Part shown: positions 16,576-24,971 of the stretch, in pieces
Layout: every line of letters begins with the position of its first letter
Numbering within the stretch: the stretch's first letter is position 1
Assembly (NCBI RefSeq): GCF_003933745.1
Contig: NZ_RSEB01000006.1
Coordinates: 1-64,000 of the forward strand
DNA from: Glycomyces terrestris
GTDB lineage: Bacteria > Actinomycetota > Actinomycetes > Mycobacteriales > Micromonosporaceae
Length of the DNA: 64,000 nt
Reading direction: 5' to 3'
Translations under genes and position numbers: made by a program
Notes under the pieces: generated by a model
What the model was told of the DNA's origin: nothing
Database searches by the model: none
What the model saw: the letters and a program-made list of their open reading frames with translations, nothing else

Positions 16576-17904
16576 TCAGCCGAGCCGACATGAGGTCAGC
16601 AGAATGGACGGGGCGCCGGAGCGCCGGAGCAGGCCGTCCGCCGAGCGGGACAGCGCGTCGAGCACGGCGTCCAGGTCCACCCCGACCAGGCGTCCGTCGC
16701 GCTTGACTACGCGTCCGTCGACGAGGACGGTCTCGACGTTGCTGGTGTCCATCTGCAGGACCGCGCCCGGGGCGTGGTTGACCGGTCCCGCGTTGAGCGC
16801 CTGCGCGTTGAGCACGATCACGTCGCCGCGCTTGCCGGGAGTGAGCGACCCGACGAGATGGTCGAGGTGTGCGGCCTGCGCCCCGCCCAGCGTCGCCATC
16901 CGCAGGACGTCGCGGGTGGACACCGGCCGGACCTCGGCGCCGCCGCCTTGGGCGTGGTTCGCCATGCCGCCGCGCTGCAGCGTGTATGCCGCGCGCATCT
17001 GGGAGAAGAAGTCGACCGTGTGGATGCTGACGGCGTCGGTGCCGAAGCCGACCGGCACCTCGTGGTCGAGTGCCGGCTGCAGGGCGAGCCGCCCCATCCC
17101 CAGGGTCTGCTCGGCGATGCACGAGACCGACACCTTGGCCCCGGTTCGGCCGATGAGATCCCAGGTCGACTCGTCCAGACCCAGGCAGTGGATGTACGTC
17201 AGCCACGGCCCCAGCAGGCCCTCAGGCTCGAAGTCCTCAAGGAACCGGCCCATATGTACGTCATTGACGTGCGCGAAGACTGGCAGCTCCAGGTCCCGTG
17301 AAAGGCGGAACAGGTCGTCGTCGACGTGATAGCCCAATGCCAGGCCGACGAGCGGGCCGCTGCCGTGTTCCACGAGTCGCCGGATGTCCTCGGGGTGGGC
17401 ATAGGACGGGTCGGGTTCGAACTCGCCGAACACCGGCGAGAAGCTGAACATGCAGCGGATGCCCGAGCGCCGGATTCCGTCGAGTGCGGCGTCGGTGTGC
17501 TCCGGGGTGTAGGAGCACTGGGAGGTGTCGACGACGGTGGTGGTACCGGCGGCCAGATTCTCCAGCGCACCGCCGAACTCGCCCCAGTAGACGTCCTCGG
17601 GGGTGTACTTGTGGAACAGCGCCTGGTCCCCGGCCCGTGACTGTAGGAAGTAGTCGATCTCCAGCGCATCGGACCAGTACGACCGCAGCGCAGTCTGGAA
17701 CATGTGGTGGTGGGAGTTCACGAACCCTGGCATCACGATCCGGCCCGAACAGTCCAGCACCTCGGCGTCGGCGTGCAGGTTCGGCTCGACCGCGACGATG
17801 CGGCCGTCCTCGATCAGCACGTCGCCGGTCTCGAGCTCCCCGATGTCCGGGTCCATGGACAGCACGATCCCGCCACGCAACAGGGTGCGGTCGGCAGAGG
17901 TCAC
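16576..17904 (-). CDS. Amidohydrolase (cytosine deaminase / AtzA-like)
   Basis: 442 residues from the GTG at 17904, with GGAG 8 bases upstream. Metal-dependent amidohydrolase fold: the HxH motif in NSHHHMFQ, a third His in FAHVND, a fourth in IHCLGLD and the catalytic Asp in FGTDAVS are all present. The C-terminal beta-sandwich segment (GKRGDVIVLNAQ) completes the fold. It is expected to hydrolyse C-N bonds (deamination or dechlorination) of a cyclic substrate. The operator copy at 17932-17946 lies before it, so it belongs to the same regulon as the monooxygenase operon, which has lost its own amidohydrolase gene. Confidence 0.87.
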   Translation of the reverse strand: MTSADRTLLRGGIVLSMDPDIGELETGDVLIEDGRIVAVEPNLHADAEVLDCSGRIVMPGFVNSHHHMFQTALRSYWSDALEIDYFLQSRAGDQALFHKYTPEDVYWGEFGGALENLAAGTTTVVDTSQCSYTPEHTDAALDGIRRSGIRCMFSFSPVFGEFEPDPSYAHPEDIRRLVEHGSGPLVGLALGYHVDDDLFRLSRDLELPVFAHVNDVHMGRFLEDFEPEGLLGPWLTYIHCLGLDESTWDLIGRTGAKVSVSCIAEQTLGMGRLALQPALDHEVPVGFGTDAVSIHTVDFFSQMRAAYTLQRGGMANHAQGGGAEVRPVSTRDVLRMATLGGAQAAHLDHLVGSLTPGKRGDVIVLNAQALNAGPVNHAPGAVLQMDTSNVETVLVDGRVVKRDGRLVGVDLDAVLDALSRSADGLLRRSGAPSILLTSCRLG

Positions 17905-17931
17905 GGCGACTCCGTTCGTAGTTCCAATTTT

Positions 17932-17946
17932 GGTTACACCGTATCC
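17932..17946. promoter_or_regulatory. Shared TetR-type operator, copy 2
   Basis: GGTTACACCGTATCC, 27 bases upstream of the amidohydrolase GTG. It has the same GGnTAC-N3-GTAnCC dyad as at 6576-6590, plus the shared flank (CCGAAAT on the plus strand). A TACGGT hexamer on the minus strand inside it could be the -10 box, so repressor and RNA polymerase would compete. Confidence 0.65.
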
Positions 17947-17984
17947 GAAATTACTTCAGTCGTCAACGCCCGCCCCGGACCGGC

Positions 17985-18686
17985 TCAGGTTTCGGCGTGC
18001 TGGTCGCGCATCTGAGCGAGGCCCGCCAGGAGGAGGTCGAGCCCGAAGGCGAACTCCTCCTCGATGGGCATGGGCAAGAAGTCCGCCAGCGCGCGCGTGG
18101 CGGGGAACCGGGTCGCGTCGATCCGATGCAGGGCAGCGGACGTCCGTGCTTCGTCGCGGGACTTCGCTGCGCGATCAGCAGTGAGCTGCATGGCGAAGCC
18201 GAGGACGTAACGGGCCAGCGACGCATATGCGCGCGGCGCCAGCGACTGCGGGAAGCCGTGCGCCAGCAGCAACGCCAGGACGCGCTCGCGATAGACGGCG
18301 GCGTTCGGCCCGGTCGGGATCTGCTCGGTCAGCAAGACCGCCACGTTGCGATGCCGACTCAAGACCTTGAACATGCTGACCGCGGCCGCCCGGACCGCTG
18401 GCTGCCAGTGCGTTGCACCGGGCTCTTCGTCATCGACCTCGATCTCGCCGATGATGCGATCGACGACTTGGGCGACGAGGTCGGCGCGATTCTCGAAGTG
18501 CCGATACAAGGTGGCCGTACTGGAGCCCAGCCGCTGGGCCAGCATGCGCAGCGACAAGGCATCGGCGCCGTCCTCGTCCAGGATCGTCAGCGCCGTCGTC
18601 AAGATCCGCTCCAGCGGAATGCGCGGTCGGCCCGGGGCCCGCCGCCCTGCGGCCGACGCCCCCGACTCGGTCGATGCCGTGTTCAT
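17985..18686 (-). CDS. TetR-family regulator, probable master of the catabolic regulon
   Basis: 233 residues. The ATG at 18686 overlaps the stop of the MFS gene (ATGA). The N-terminal HTH (about 22-70: RIPLERILTTALTILDEDG, then LSLRMLAQRLGSSTATLYRHFENR) is of the TetR type with a TetR_C-like all-helical ligand domain (LLLAHGFPQSLAPRAYASLARYVLGFAMQ). It is the last gene of SRPBCC-MFS-TetR, whose promoter carries operator copy 3; autoregulation and control of copies 1 and 2 is the simplest reading. The inducer is probably a substrate or intermediate of the monooxygenase/amidohydrolase route. Confidence 0.85.
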   Translation of the reverse strand: MNTASTESGASAAGRRAPGRPRIPLERILTTALTILDEDGADALSLRMLAQRLGSSTATLYRHFENRADLVAQVVDRIIGEIEVDDEEPGATHWQPAVRAAAVSMFKVLSRHRNVAVLLTEQIPTGPNAAVYRERVLALLLAHGFPQSLAPRAYASLARYVLGFAMQLTADRAAKSRDEARTSAALHRIDATRFPATRALADFLPMPIEEEFAFGLDLLLAGLAQMRDQHAET

Positions 18687-19864
18687 GTGGCCAGTATGGC
18701 GGGCTGACGGCGAGACGCGATCGCAGCCACCGCCGCGAGCGCCGCCATGGCGGCGCTGAACACGATGCCCGCGACACGGAGTCCCGCCGTCTGGGCGACC
18801 AGGCCCGCGCCGACGACGGGAATCGAGATCGCGATGTAGGCCACGATGAAGAAGGCGGACGCGACCTCGGCGCGGTGATGGGCCGGCGCCGCAGCGTTCA
18901 ATGCCGTGAGCGCCGCCCGGAAACTCACGCCCTGCCCGAGTCCGGTCGCTCCCGCAGCGATGAGTAGGAGTACGAGTGAGCCGGCGGCCAATGCGCCCGC
19001 GAGCAGCACCACCCCGATGACCAGTACGCCGCATCCCACGCTGATGGCCGCCCTGCCGAGCGGGCGCACGAGCAGGACCTGCCCGAGGGCGGACGCGGCG
19101 AACACAGCGCACACGACCACGCCCGCCAGCGCGAGCGAAGCGAGTCCGAGCAACTCGCGAAGGAAGAAGGGTGCGACTGCGGTGAACAGACCGAGTACTG
19201 CGAAACCGGCGAAACCTGCGGTCGCCGCCCAGGCGAATGTCCGTCGGACGGAAGCGGGCACGCTCGGGCGTGAGAGTCGGAACTCGCGAAATCCGCGAAT
19301 ACGAACCGGCTCAGGCATCGCCCACACGCCTGCCGCGACCACAGCGAGCAGTACCAGGTGCACGACGTATGGCACCTGGAGCGGGGCGGCGGCGAACTGC
19401 GCGAGCACTCCGGCAAGCAGCGGGCCCAGGCCGAGACCGCCCATGTTCGCGACGGTCGCCACGACCGTCGCCCGTTCACCGTCGCCCGACAGGTCTTGCA
19501 GCGCGGCGGTCGCGGTGCCGGTGAACATCCCGGCGGACAATCCGGACAGCAGCCGCGCGCCCAGGAGCACTGGCACGCTGTCGGCCCCCCAGAACACAAC
19601 TGCGCTAAGCGCCGCGCACGCCAATCCTGGCAGCAGGATCTTCCGGCGCCCGATCACGTCGGAGGCGCGGCCGAACAACAGCAGCGCGCCCAGCACGCCG
19701 ACCGCGTACGCCGCAAAGATCACCGTGCTGGTCAGGGTCGAGAAATGCATCTCGCGCTGGTACAGCACGTACAACGGGGTCGGCAGCGTCGTGCCCAGCA
19801 TCGTCACCGTGAATGCCGACGCCAAGGACCAGAACGCCGCGTCAGGCGACGAGCGCTTCGACAT
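18683..19864 (-). CDS. MFS transporter
   Basis: 393 residues with about 12 hydrophobic helices. The loop 2-3 signature is LLFGRASDVIGRRKILLPGL (the G-x3-D-x2-GRR motif of the major facilitator superfamily). It begins within the last codons of the SRPBCC gene (23-base overlap) and its stop overlaps the TetR start. It could import the catabolic substrate or export a toxic one; the sequence does not decide. Family resemblance is to the drug/sugar-efflux type MFS. Confidence 0.87.
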   Translation of the reverse strand: MSKRSSPDAAFWSLASAFTVTMLGTTLPTPLYVLYQREMHFSTLTSTVIFAAYAVGVLGALLLFGRASDVIGRRKILLPGLACAALSAVVFWGADSVPVLLGARLLSGLSAGMFTGTATAALQDLSGDGERATVVATVANMGGLGLGPLLAGVLAQFAAAPLQVPYVVHLVLLAVVAAGVWAMPEPVRIRGFREFRLSRPSVPASVRRTFAWAATAGFAGFAVLGLFTAVAPFFLRELLGLASLALAGVVVCAVFAASALGQVLLVRPLGRAAISVGCGVLVIGVVLLAGALAAGSLVLLLIAAGATGLGQGVSFRAALTALNAAAPAHHRAEVASAFFIVAYIAISIPVVGAGLVAQTAGLRVAGIVFSAAMAALAAVAAIASRRQPAILAT

Positions 19865-20273
19865 TGCGCAACGACGTGTTCAGCGCCCCGGTCAGGGAGC
19901 CCTGGAAGACACCGCCCATGGGGCCGTCGATCATCCCGCCGTCAACGTTCACCGACAGGTCGACCTTGCTCGCCGCGCCCATGTCGGCGATGCCGATCAC
20001 CAGCTTCAGGTTCACTCCGGCGCGGGTGAGGCCGCTCATCTCGATCACGTTCGGCGCCTCAACCCTGTCGAACGTCCAGTCGATCGCGACCGGCATGTTC
20101 ATCACCCGGGCGGCCGCCGTCGCGGAGTCCCCCGGCGACAACTGCGCGGGGACCGCGGACTTCCAGGACTTGTGAATGGTGAGCCACTCGGCCCAACGGA
20201 ACGGATCCGCCATCACCTCCCAGACCTTCTCAGGGCTCGCACTACAGGTGGCGCTGACTTCGACGGTACGCAT
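19842..20273 (-). CDS. SRPBCC-fold protein
   Basis: 143 residues. It starts with the beta-strand pattern of START/Bet v1-like (polyketide cyclase or SRPBCC) proteins: VEVSATCSASPEKVWEVMADPFRWAEW, then a typical long C-terminal helix. A GAGGG ribosome binding site precedes the ATG. The fold binds hydrophobic ligands; some members are cyclases, others only carry ligand. As first gene of the operon with an MFS transporter and TetR, and under operator copy 3, it probably handles the same aromatic or polycyclic compound as the monooxygenase. Confidence 0.82.
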   Translation of the reverse strand: MRTVEVSATCSASPEKVWEVMADPFRWAEWLTIHKSWKSAVPAQLSPGDSATAAARVMNMPVAIDWTFDRVEAPNVIEMSGLTRAGVNLKLVIGIADMGAASKVDLSVNVDGGMIDGPMGGVFQGSLTGALNTSLRNVEALVA

Positions 20274-20677
20274 GTGTTTCCCTCTCGACTATTTCGACTA
20301 CACTGTACCCGAAATACCGGAGCGGTGCACGCGCATGAGATCCAAGGCCCAGGATCGAGTCCTGGCGGATCGCGGTCTACCGAGCGAACTGCCCGTCGCG
20401 ATCTCGGGCGACGCGCTCTGGTGGCGGTCGTGGCAGGGGGAGAAGCGGGGTGTTCACGCCGGGTTATGGCCAGCAGCAGTCCGATGACGGCGAAAGCGAT
20501 CCCGACTGCGAAGACCGGAGAGACCAGATCCATGCCGCACTCGGGCGGGCTGTCGATGCTGCAATCTTCGTCGCTGGCCGACAACCAGGTGCTGTTCACC
20601 ACCAAGAAGATCGTCCAGGAAACCGCCATTGCCGCTGCGGTGATTTTGAGACCGACAGTCGACTGGACCTCAGCCAC
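20213..20677 (-). CDS. Small membrane protein, possibly with lost natural end
   Basis: 154 codons if started at the GTG at 20677, which overlaps the lipoprotein stop (GTGGCTGA). Two hydrophobic segments (VGLKITAAAMAVSWTIFLVV and SPVFAVGIAFAVIGLLLAI) flank an acidic loop with two Cys. That part, about 67 residues, looks real. The remainder is Arg/Pro-rich, reads through the operator and promoter of the SRPBCC gene, and looks non-coding. The original stop was probably lost when this segment was joined to the SRPBCC region near 20.45 kb. No family recognised. Confidence 0.5.
   Translation of the reverse strand: MAEVQSTVGLKITAAAMAVSWTIFLVVNSTWLSASDEDCSIDSPPECGMDLVSPVFAVGIAFAVIGLLLAITRREHPASPPATTATRARRPRSRRAVRSVDRDPPGLDPGPWISCACTAPVFRVQCSRNSREGNTCVPSKSAPPVVRALRRSGR
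20296..20310. promoter_or_regulatory. Shared TetR-type operator, copy 3
   Basis: GACTACACTGTACCC, 22 bases upstream of the SRPBCC start. It matches the dyad at 6576-6590 and 17932-17946 in the core TACnnTGTAnCCGA. It is slightly weaker in symmetry, which is common for an autoregulatory site. On the minus strand TACAGT inside it is a likely -10 box. Confidence 0.6.
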
Positions 20678-21356
20678 CGCTCGGACTCTCCGAGTCGCTG
20701 GCGAACGGGTCGATCGCCTCCGATTCCGGAGCCGGTTCGTCATACGCTCCACCGCAGGCTTGCCGACCTGCAATGTCGTTCTCGAGAGTCACACCGCCCA
20801 GAGGTGGCGGGCACTCAGAGGCTCCTCCCGATTTCTTCACACACCCCGACTGGACTGTCAGCGAGGTGTAATTTGCGGCTGTCAGCCAGTAGTTGATGCC
20901 GTCCGGACGTCTCGCCTCAAGATCGTGAAATACGGGACTCTGGCCGTATGTCTCGTCGCGATGGACGTCGTAGCCTGCATCGGTCCATCGCTCGCGCAGC
21001 AAGCTCACGTACTCCTCGTGGACGAGGTCCGTCGCGGAGTCTTCCGCGCTGAACGCGTAGGTGAGTTCGAATTGAACGTAGTCCTTGTCGGCTTCGCCAT
21101 TGCGTGTGCAGCTGAGTTCGAGCAACCTGCGTTCTTCGAATCCAGGGAAGTCTGGCAGATCTGCGATCGCCTTGGCAGCGGCTTCCTCCATGCGGGTCCA
21201 AGCGGTGGATTCGTCGAAGTCGCGCTCTGGCGGAGTTTCGGCCGGGTCGCCGTTGTTCATACATCCTCCCGTGATGGTCGTTGCCAGGGCCGTGGCGACG
21301 ATGAGCAGACGGTGCCGAAGCCACGTGGGTTCTCGGAATTCGTTGGTGGAATTCAC
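20670..21356 (-). CDS. Putative secreted lipoprotein
   Basis: 228 residues from a GTG at 21356, two bases after the stop of the truncated DUF1023 gene. A hydrophobic N-terminus (HRLLIVATALATTI) ends in the lipobox-like TGGC, so it is probably a lipoprotein on the outer face of the membrane. The mature part is acidic, has four or more Cys (SCTRN, SGCVKK, ECPPPL, QACGG) that could pair, and contains no catalytic motif I recognise. Such lipoproteins often sit directly behind DUF1023-type hydrolase genes in actinomycetes; the function is unknown. Its codon use and lower GC differ visibly from the SARP-like gene next door. Confidence 0.7.
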   Translation of the reverse strand: MNSTNEFREPTWLRHRLLIVATALATTITGGCMNNGDPAETPPERDFDESTAWTRMEEAAAKAIADLPDFPGFEERRLLELSCTRNGEADKDYVQFELTYAFSAEDSATDLVHEEYVSLLRERWTDAGYDVHRDETYGQSPVFHDLEARRPDGINYWLTAANYTSLTVQSGCVKKSGGASECPPPLGGVTLENDIAGRQACGGAYDEPAPESEAIDPFASDSESPSGG

Positions 21357-21358
21357 TG

Positions 21359-21897
21359 CTACTCTCCCGGGGGCTGGATGAGGTCGGACTGGCCGGTGAT
21401 GATGAGCGCCATGTCCTTCCTGGCGGCGTTGCCCTCGTCCCAGTAACCGCCATGGATCTCGCCGCTGTCCGCGCCGCTTGTGGCGCTGTTGAAGACGTTC
21501 CCACCGAAGTTCTCTCCAGTGGGGTCGTTGCCGTGGATCATCGATTCACCCGCTGGGAAGGCGATGGCATCGCCTTCGACCATTGTCGCCCACACGTTGT
21601 CTTCACCGACGGCGAGTTCGGAAGCGCGGTCGACGCCGAAGCCGGGGGCTGCGACTCCGACGACTTGATCGGCCCCGGTGTTCGGGTCTTGAGCTGCCTC
21701 GCCGACCAGTAGGCCACCGTAGGAGTGTCCGACAATGGTCGTGTTGGACGGCTCACCCTCGTGGGTGGCGTCGAGTCCATCGATAAAGTCGTTGAGTGTT
21801 TGCGCGCCCTCCTTTGCTGCCGCGCCGTCGCCGGCTTCGGGAGCAAGCTTGCTCAGATCCCACGAATCGCCTTTGAATGCTTCCAAAGGGCTGGCCG
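21359..21897 (-). pseudogene. DUF1023-type alpha/beta hydrolase, 3' remnant
   Basis: About 175 codons of the C-terminal part of a DUF1023 hydrolase: nucleophile elbow in TTIVGHSYGGLLVG, then VVGVAAPGFGVDRA and a His/Asp-rich end. There is no start: going upstream, the similarity ends near 21.89 kb and the reading frame continues only as the antisense of the SARP-like gene. The full-length family has 400-600 residues, so the N-terminal half and promoter are gone. Junction position is estimated from where each protein pattern ceases, within some 20 bases. Confidence 0.6.
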
Positions 21898-24118
21898 ATT
21901 CGAAGAGCCGGTGCAGGCCCGGCTGGTGCTGGCGCTGGCCGCGTCCGGGCGCCAGGCCGAAGCACTCGATGTCTATGAGCGGGTGCGCAAGACCCTGGCC
22001 GACGAGCTCGGTCTCGATCCGGGGCCCGAGCTGCGGCACGCGCAGGCCGCCGTCCTCCAGCAGAGCGCCGCCGCCCCCGCCGCGGCCACCGCCCCTCAGA
22101 TCCCGGCCGCGGTCCCGGCGCAACTGCCGCCCGCGCTCGCCTCGTTCACCGGCCGCCGGGCCGAGCTGCGCGCCGCCCATGGCCTGCTCGACCGAGCCGA
22201 CGGCGCCGGGCCCGTGATCGCCGCGATCACCGGGCCCGCGGGCGTCGGCAAGACCACGCTCGGGCTGCGGTGGGCCCACCAGATCGCCGACCGGTTCCCC
22301 GACGGGCAGCTGTATGTGAACCTGCGCGGATTCTCCCCGGCACCCGAAGTGATGGCCCCCGAGACGGCCCTGCACGCGTTCCTGACCGGACTGGAGGTGC
22401 CGGCCGTGCGCATCCCCGCGGCGCTGGAGGAGCGCTCGGCCCTGTTCCGCACGCGCGTCGCCGGACGGCGCCTGCTGCTGTTCCTGGACAACGCCCGCGA
22501 CGCCGACCACGTGCGGGCGCTGCTCCCGGGGACGGCCGAATGCCTGGTGGTGGTCACCAGCCGCACCGCGCTGACCGGCCTGGTCGCCACCGATGCCGCC
22601 AGCGTGCTGCCACTGGAGGTCCTGGACGCGGCCGCGGCCCGGGAACTGCTGGCCCGCCGCCTCGGCGACCGCCTCACCGCCGAACCGGCGGCCGTGGACG
22701 ACCTGATCGGGCACTGCGCCGGGCTCCCGCTGGCACTGGCCATCGTGGCCGCCAACGCCGCCGCCCGCCCCGCCCGGCCCCTCGCCGAGGCCGCAGCCGA
22801 CCTCGCCCGCGCCCGCGGCGGTCTGGACGCCTTCGCCGGCACCGAGGCCGCCACCGACGTCCGCACGGTCTTCTCCTGGTCCCTGCGCGCCGTCAGCGCC
22901 GCCGCCGCCCGCCTGTTCACCCAGCTCGGCCTGCACCCGGGGCCCGAGACGGGCACCGCGGCGGCGGCGAGCCTGGCCGGCCTCGACGAACGCGCCGCCC
23001 GCGCACTGCTGGCCGAACTGGCCGCGGCGAACCTGGTCACCGAGACCGGCACCGGCCGGTACGTCCTCCACGACCTGCTGCGCGCCTGGGCCGGCGAACT
23101 CGCCGCCGATCTCGAGGACGCACCCGCCGCGCGCGAGCGCCTGCTCGACCACTACCTCCACACCGCCCACGCCGGCGACCGCGCCCTTGCCCCTGAACGC
23201 GCCCCCATCGACCTCGCCCCACCGGCCGAGCGAACGACGGCGACCGCGCTCGGCGACGTCGCCGCGGCGAACGCCTGGTTCCACCGCGAGCGGGCGAACC
23301 TCTTGGCCTGCATCGACCTCGCCGGGGACATCGGCGCCGACGGCCACATGTGGCGCCTGGTCTGGTCGGTCAACTCCTACCTGCGCCTCCAAGGCGACCC
23401 CCGCATCCTGCTCGCCCTCCAGGAGCGAAGCCACGCCGCCGTCGAACGCGTCGGCGGCCCGCCCCTGGTCGCCCGCAGCCACAACGGCCTCGCCCAGGCC
23501 CTGGCCGCCGCCCGCCGGTTCGACGACGCCCACCTGCACCTGGCCGCCGCCCGCCGCCTGTTCACCGCCCTGGCCGACCGGGAGGGCCTCGGACTGACCG
23601 AGAGCCTGACCGGCCACATGCAGCTCCAGCAGGGCCTGCCCGCAGACGCCCTGGCCTCCTTCCAGGCCAGCGTCGAACACAAGCGCGCCACCGGGAACCG
23701 GCGGGCGCTGGCCGCGGCCCTGAACGAGACCGGTTGGGCCCGCATCCAACTCGGCGACTACGGCTCGGCGCTGGCCGACTGCCTGGAGGCGCTCGCCGTC
23801 CACCGCTCGGTCGGTCCCGACCGCGCCTCGGACGCCTACATCCTCCACGGTGTCGGGTACGCGCACACCCACCTGGGCCGGCACCGGGAAGCCGCGGACT
23901 ACTACCGGCAGTCCGCGGCGCTCCTGGAGCGGGACGACGACCGCCGCTACCTGGCGCCGACCCTCGAGCACCTCGGCGACGCCGAGGCCGCCGCCGGCGA
24001 CCGGTCGGCGGCGCGCGCGGCGTGGGCCAAGGGCGCGAGCGTCTTCCGCCGGCTCGGCGAGGAGGCGGCCGCGGCCGCCCTGGACGCCAAAGGCGCCGGG
24101 GCCGCGCCGCACTCGTGA
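21898..24118 (+). pseudogene. SARP/NB-ARC/TPR regulator lacking its DNA-binding domain
   Basis: About 740 codons. It begins inside the last two helices of a bacterial transcriptional activation domain (QARLVLALAASGRQAEALDVYERVR). The OmpR-like DNA-binding domain and most of BTAD are missing. The rest is intact: NB-ARC ATPase with P-loop GPAGVGKTTL, Walker B-like LLLFLDNARD, a GLPLAL motif, and five or so TPR-like repeats in the last 280 residues. The first in-frame ATG (21725) lies in the opposite-strand hydrolase remnant. Without promoter and DNA-binding part it can hardly act as an activator. Its neighbour on the left was cut at the same point. Confidence 0.7.
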
Positions 24119-24152
24119 GTGCCGCACGGCCCCGGCCGGGTGTCGGATCCGG

Positions 24153-24959
24153 TCAGTAGGTGCGGGCCTTGGTCGCGGCCCAGGACAGGGCGTAGTCGGC
24201 GACCTCCTCCCACCCGGCCTGGCCCAGGAGGTGGTGGGAGCGTCCGGCGAACTCCTTGAAGTCGGTCACCGCGGCCGAGTCCTTGTAGTGCTCGGCGTTC
24301 TCCAGGACCATCGCCGGCGGGCTGATGTGGTCGAGTTCGGCGGCGATGAACAGCAGCGGCGCGCGGTAGTCGTTGCCGAAGTCGACCTTGGTGGCCGCGT
24401 GCGGGTTGAAGTTCGCCAGGCCGCCCTCGAAGAGGATGTGCCCGGCGGCCGGGACGTGGTAGCGCTCGTACACCGCCCGCGATTCCGATTCGGAGAGCGT
24501 GTTGGTGAACGCGTAGTGGAACTGCTCGGGCGTCAGCGGCACGGCCTTGTGGGCGTTCGCCGGCTTCTTCAGGACCGGGAACGTGGAGCGGACGGTCGAC
24601 AGCGGCAGGCGCCGCACGCCCTTGACCGCCGCCGAGGCGATCGCCACCCCGGCGGCGCCGACGCCGCGATCGAGCAGGACCTGCACGAACGCGCCGCCGA
24701 ACGAATGGCCCATGAGGATCGGGCGCCGCTCCAGGCCCTGGACGAGCGCCTCGTAGTGGTCGAGGATCTGCCCGACCTCCAAGTGCTCCAGCGGACTCGG
24801 GTCGGCGCGCAGCGCCTCCACCTCGCCCTCCAGGCCCGGCCAGGCCGGGGCCAGGACCCGGTACCCGGCCTGCTCGTACCGGGCCTTCCACAGCTCCCAG
24901 GAGCGCGGGGTCATCCACAGGCCGTGGATGAGGACGATCGTGTCCGGATGGTTCGCCAT
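24153..24959 (-). CDS. Alpha/beta hydrolase
   Basis: 268 residues. VLIHGLWMTPRSW supplies the oxyanion region, GHSFGG the nucleophile elbow, ELDHISPP the likely acid and GRSHHLL the His. Residues 1-20 show no signal peptide, so it should be cytoplasmic. The start has GAGGGGG upstream and lies 12 bases after the stop of the secreted hydrolase, so the two are co-transcribed. It resembles the alpha/beta hydrolases annotated as lysophospholipase or haloperoxidase-like; the substrate is unknown. Confidence 0.82.
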   Translation of the reverse strand: MANHPDTIVLIHGLWMTPRSWELWKARYEQAGYRVLAPAWPGLEGEVEALRADPSPLEHLEVGQILDHYEALVQGLERRPILMGHSFGGAFVQVLLDRGVGAAGVAIASAAVKGVRRLPLSTVRSTFPVLKKPANAHKAVPLTPEQFHYAFTNTLSESESRAVYERYHVPAAGHILFEGGLANFNPHAATKVDFGNDYRAPLLFIAAELDHISPPAMVLENAEHYKDSAAVTDFKEFAGRSHHLLGQAGWEEVADYALSWAATKARTY

Positions 24960-24971
24960 GACCGGCCCCCT

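Noticed and set aside
21725..21897. ATG at 21725 as true start of the SARP-like regulator
   Set aside because: The codons between 21725 and about 21897 are the antisense of the DUF1023 remnant and show no BTAD or DNA-binding pattern.
22000..24118. Antibiotic biosynthesis cluster implied by the SARP-like gene
   Set aside because: The regulator lacks its DNA-binding part and no PKS, NRPS, terpene or RiPP genes are present in the window.
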